Part shown: positions 63,046 to 64,000 of the stretch, one piece after another
Numbering within the stretch: the first letter of the stretch is position 1
Layout: each line of letters begins with the position of its first letter
From: Lachnoanaerobaculum orale
GTDB lineage: Bacteria; Bacillota; Clostridia; Lachnospirales; Lachnospiraceae
DNA: 64,000 nt
Reading direction: 5' to 3'
Assembly: GCF_003862485.1 (NCBI RefSeq)
Contig: NZ_RRCM01000001.1
Coordinates: 811,812 to 875,811 of the forward strand
Translations under genes and position numbers: made by a program
Notes under the pieces: generated by a model
Databases searched by the model: none
Told to the model about the DNA's origin: nothing
The model's input: only the letters and a program-made list of their open reading frames with translations

Positions 63046-63075
63046 AAAATAAAAAAGCACTTTATTAGTGCTTTT
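63046..63075 (-). terminator. Terminator of the carboxypeptidase gene
   Basis: Stem AAAAGCACT/AGTGCTTTT (63053-63061, 63067-63075) is followed on the minus strand by a T-rich run. The carboxypeptidase stop codon lies at 63067-63065, within the hairpin. Confidence 0.8.
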
Positions 63076-64000
63076 CTATTATATATTTTGCCTCGTCCTC
63101 GCTTATACCGCAATCTGTAGCACTCCATCCGTTTTTCAAAAGCCCGTATATTCTAAGCTCACGGTCACTGAGATCGCTCTTTTTTTTAGCCAGATGAACT
63201 CTGATTGAGATGATAATTATAAGAAGCAGTATAATGCCTGCGATGCCGCCTCCTATAATCATGTTTTTCTTTGAAATACTAAGCATTACATTTGAAAAAC
63301 CTTGAGTACCTGTATTAGCGGTACTTGTAGGGTTTGAATTGCCGGTTGCTGTTGAAGCGACCTCACCTGTATTATTATTTGTGTTTGCCTCATAATTTGC
63401 ATTCTTTTTTGCAATTACATCTACAGAACCGATAGGCCTGCCGTTGTATTTATAATCTATCTTACAAAGTGTATTGGAGGCAGGGCTTTCAGACTGCTCA
63501 AAGTCCATAGCCGACTCCACTTCAGATACATCAGCATCGTTTGGAAGTGTTATGGATGCGTTGTCATCAGGCTCTATAGTGTATTCATTAAAATTAGGTA
63601 TCAGTGCGAGATTGCTTTTAAAGTTTGTACCGATATCGGATGATTTCAACTTTACATTTTTGAAGTTTGCAAAACCGAAATCAAGCAAGCTTTGTGTATC
63701 CACATAATGCGTCTTGTTGCCGTTTAATACTACTGTAATAAGTCCTATCTTGTCGGTTCTTGCATAGGTCACCAGTGTATTTCCTGCCAAGGTGGTATAG
63801 CCTGTCTTTCCACAGATGGCGTTTTGGTAGTAATTGCCCGAGTTTTTCCTAAGCATGGAGTGGTGGCTGTAAAGCGTCTGACCGGTAGGTACTCTGCTTG
63901 TAGGCGGCAGATTATAATATGTTGCGGAGTCTATCTCCGTAACTGTAGGATTTTTGAATGCCGCACGACTTATAAGTGCATAGTCATAGGCACTTGTGTA
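63065..64000 (-). CDS. D-alanyl-D-alanine carboxypeptidase, C-terminal part
   Basis: Open from the window's right edge (312 codons visible; N-terminus with the SxxK and SxN motifs is outside). It contains the KTG box in AICGKTGYTTLAGNT, then the PBP5-like C-terminal domain, a Thr/Asn-rich linker (near NTNNNTGEVASTATG), a TM helix (GGGIAGIILLLIIIISI) and a cytoplasmic tail of about 45 residues. It trims peptidoglycan stem peptides. Confidence 0.9.
   Translation of the reverse strand, partial: YTSAYDYALISRAAFKNPTVTEIDSATYYNLPPTSRVPTGQTLYSHHSMLRKNSGNYYQNAICGKTGYTTLAGNTLVTYARTDKIGLITVVLNGNKTHYVDTQSLLDFGFANFKNVKLKSSDIGTNFKSNLALIPNFNEYTIEPDDNASITLPNDADVSEVESAMDFEQSESPASNTLCKIDYKYNGRPIGSVDVIAKKNANYEANTNNNTGEVASTATGNSNPTSTANTGTQGFSNVMLSISKKNMIIGGGIAGIILLLIIIISIRVHLAKKKSDLSDRELRIYGLLKNGWSATDCGISEDEAKYIIEKH

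Overview
The window is a chromosomal segment of a low-GC anaerobic Firmicute. Gene content and order (nusB-xseAB-ispA-dxs-tlyA-nadK-argR-recN; plsX-acpP-rnc-smc-ftsY; overlapping ispH and S1-protein genes; a DUF5721-like protein; a CD1871A-like CXXC microprotein) point to Clostridia, most likely Lachnospiraceae. The genus cannot be fixed from the sequence alone. Nearly all genes lie on the + strand in long, tightly packed operons, many with ATGA-type or short stop/start overlaps. The exceptions are a response regulator (42.2-42.9 kb) and two genes at the right end (62.3-64.0 kb).

Layout. 0-0.9 kb: a minus-strand ORF fragment and a decayed Rpn-type nuclease/transposase gene. 0.9-12.4 kb: DNA/RNA housekeeping and isoprenoid genes, then glycogen synthase, an HD phosphohydrolase, a YuiD-like membrane protein and a HAD phosphatase. 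The spoIVB-spo0A pair that often follows recN in spore-forming relatives is absent. 12.4-15.6 kb: a lipoprotein foldase, a DUF5721-like protein, a truncated sigma-70-like protein and a probable PPi-type phosphofructokinase. 15.7-26.8 kb: purL, aspartokinase, a BaiN-like flavoprotein, cmk, ispH, an S1 protein, a CPBP protease and a lone cbiG. 26.8-33.4 kb: fatty-acid initiation, RNase III, SMC and FtsY. 33.4-38.9 kb: threonine deaminase, a ClC transporter, dapA-dapB and tmcAL. 38.95-39.27 kb: RNase P RNA.

39.3-42.9 kb is a compact membrane redox cassette: a NapH-like polyferredoxin, a histidine kinase, a 53-residue CXXC microprotein, a TlpA-like thioredoxin lipoprotein and a convergent OmpR-type regulator. 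A 10-bp-spaced direct repeat next to the promoter is a candidate binding site for that regulator. This is the best candidate in the window for an under-described system.

43.2-61.6 kb is a complete Wzx/Wzy-type capsule or exopolysaccharide locus. It holds a CpsB/C/D phosphoregulatory set, an LCP attachment enzyme, a Gly-rich secreted protein, a PglF-like dehydratase, a DegT aminotransferase, a priming transferase, glycosyltransferases, polymerase, flippase, UDP-uronate epimerase and UDP-glucose dehydrogenase. The enzymes predict a 4-amino-4,6-dideoxy-HexNAc initiating sugar together with uronic acids, so a glycan carrying both charges is possible. The central glycosyltransferase/polymerase/flippase block is visibly more AT-rich and contains a decayed gene, which suggests a replaceable serotype cassette. 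To the right are a RelB/YoeB toxin-antitoxin pair, a PAP2 phosphatase and the C-terminal part of a D-Ala-D-Ala carboxypeptidase that runs off the right edge.
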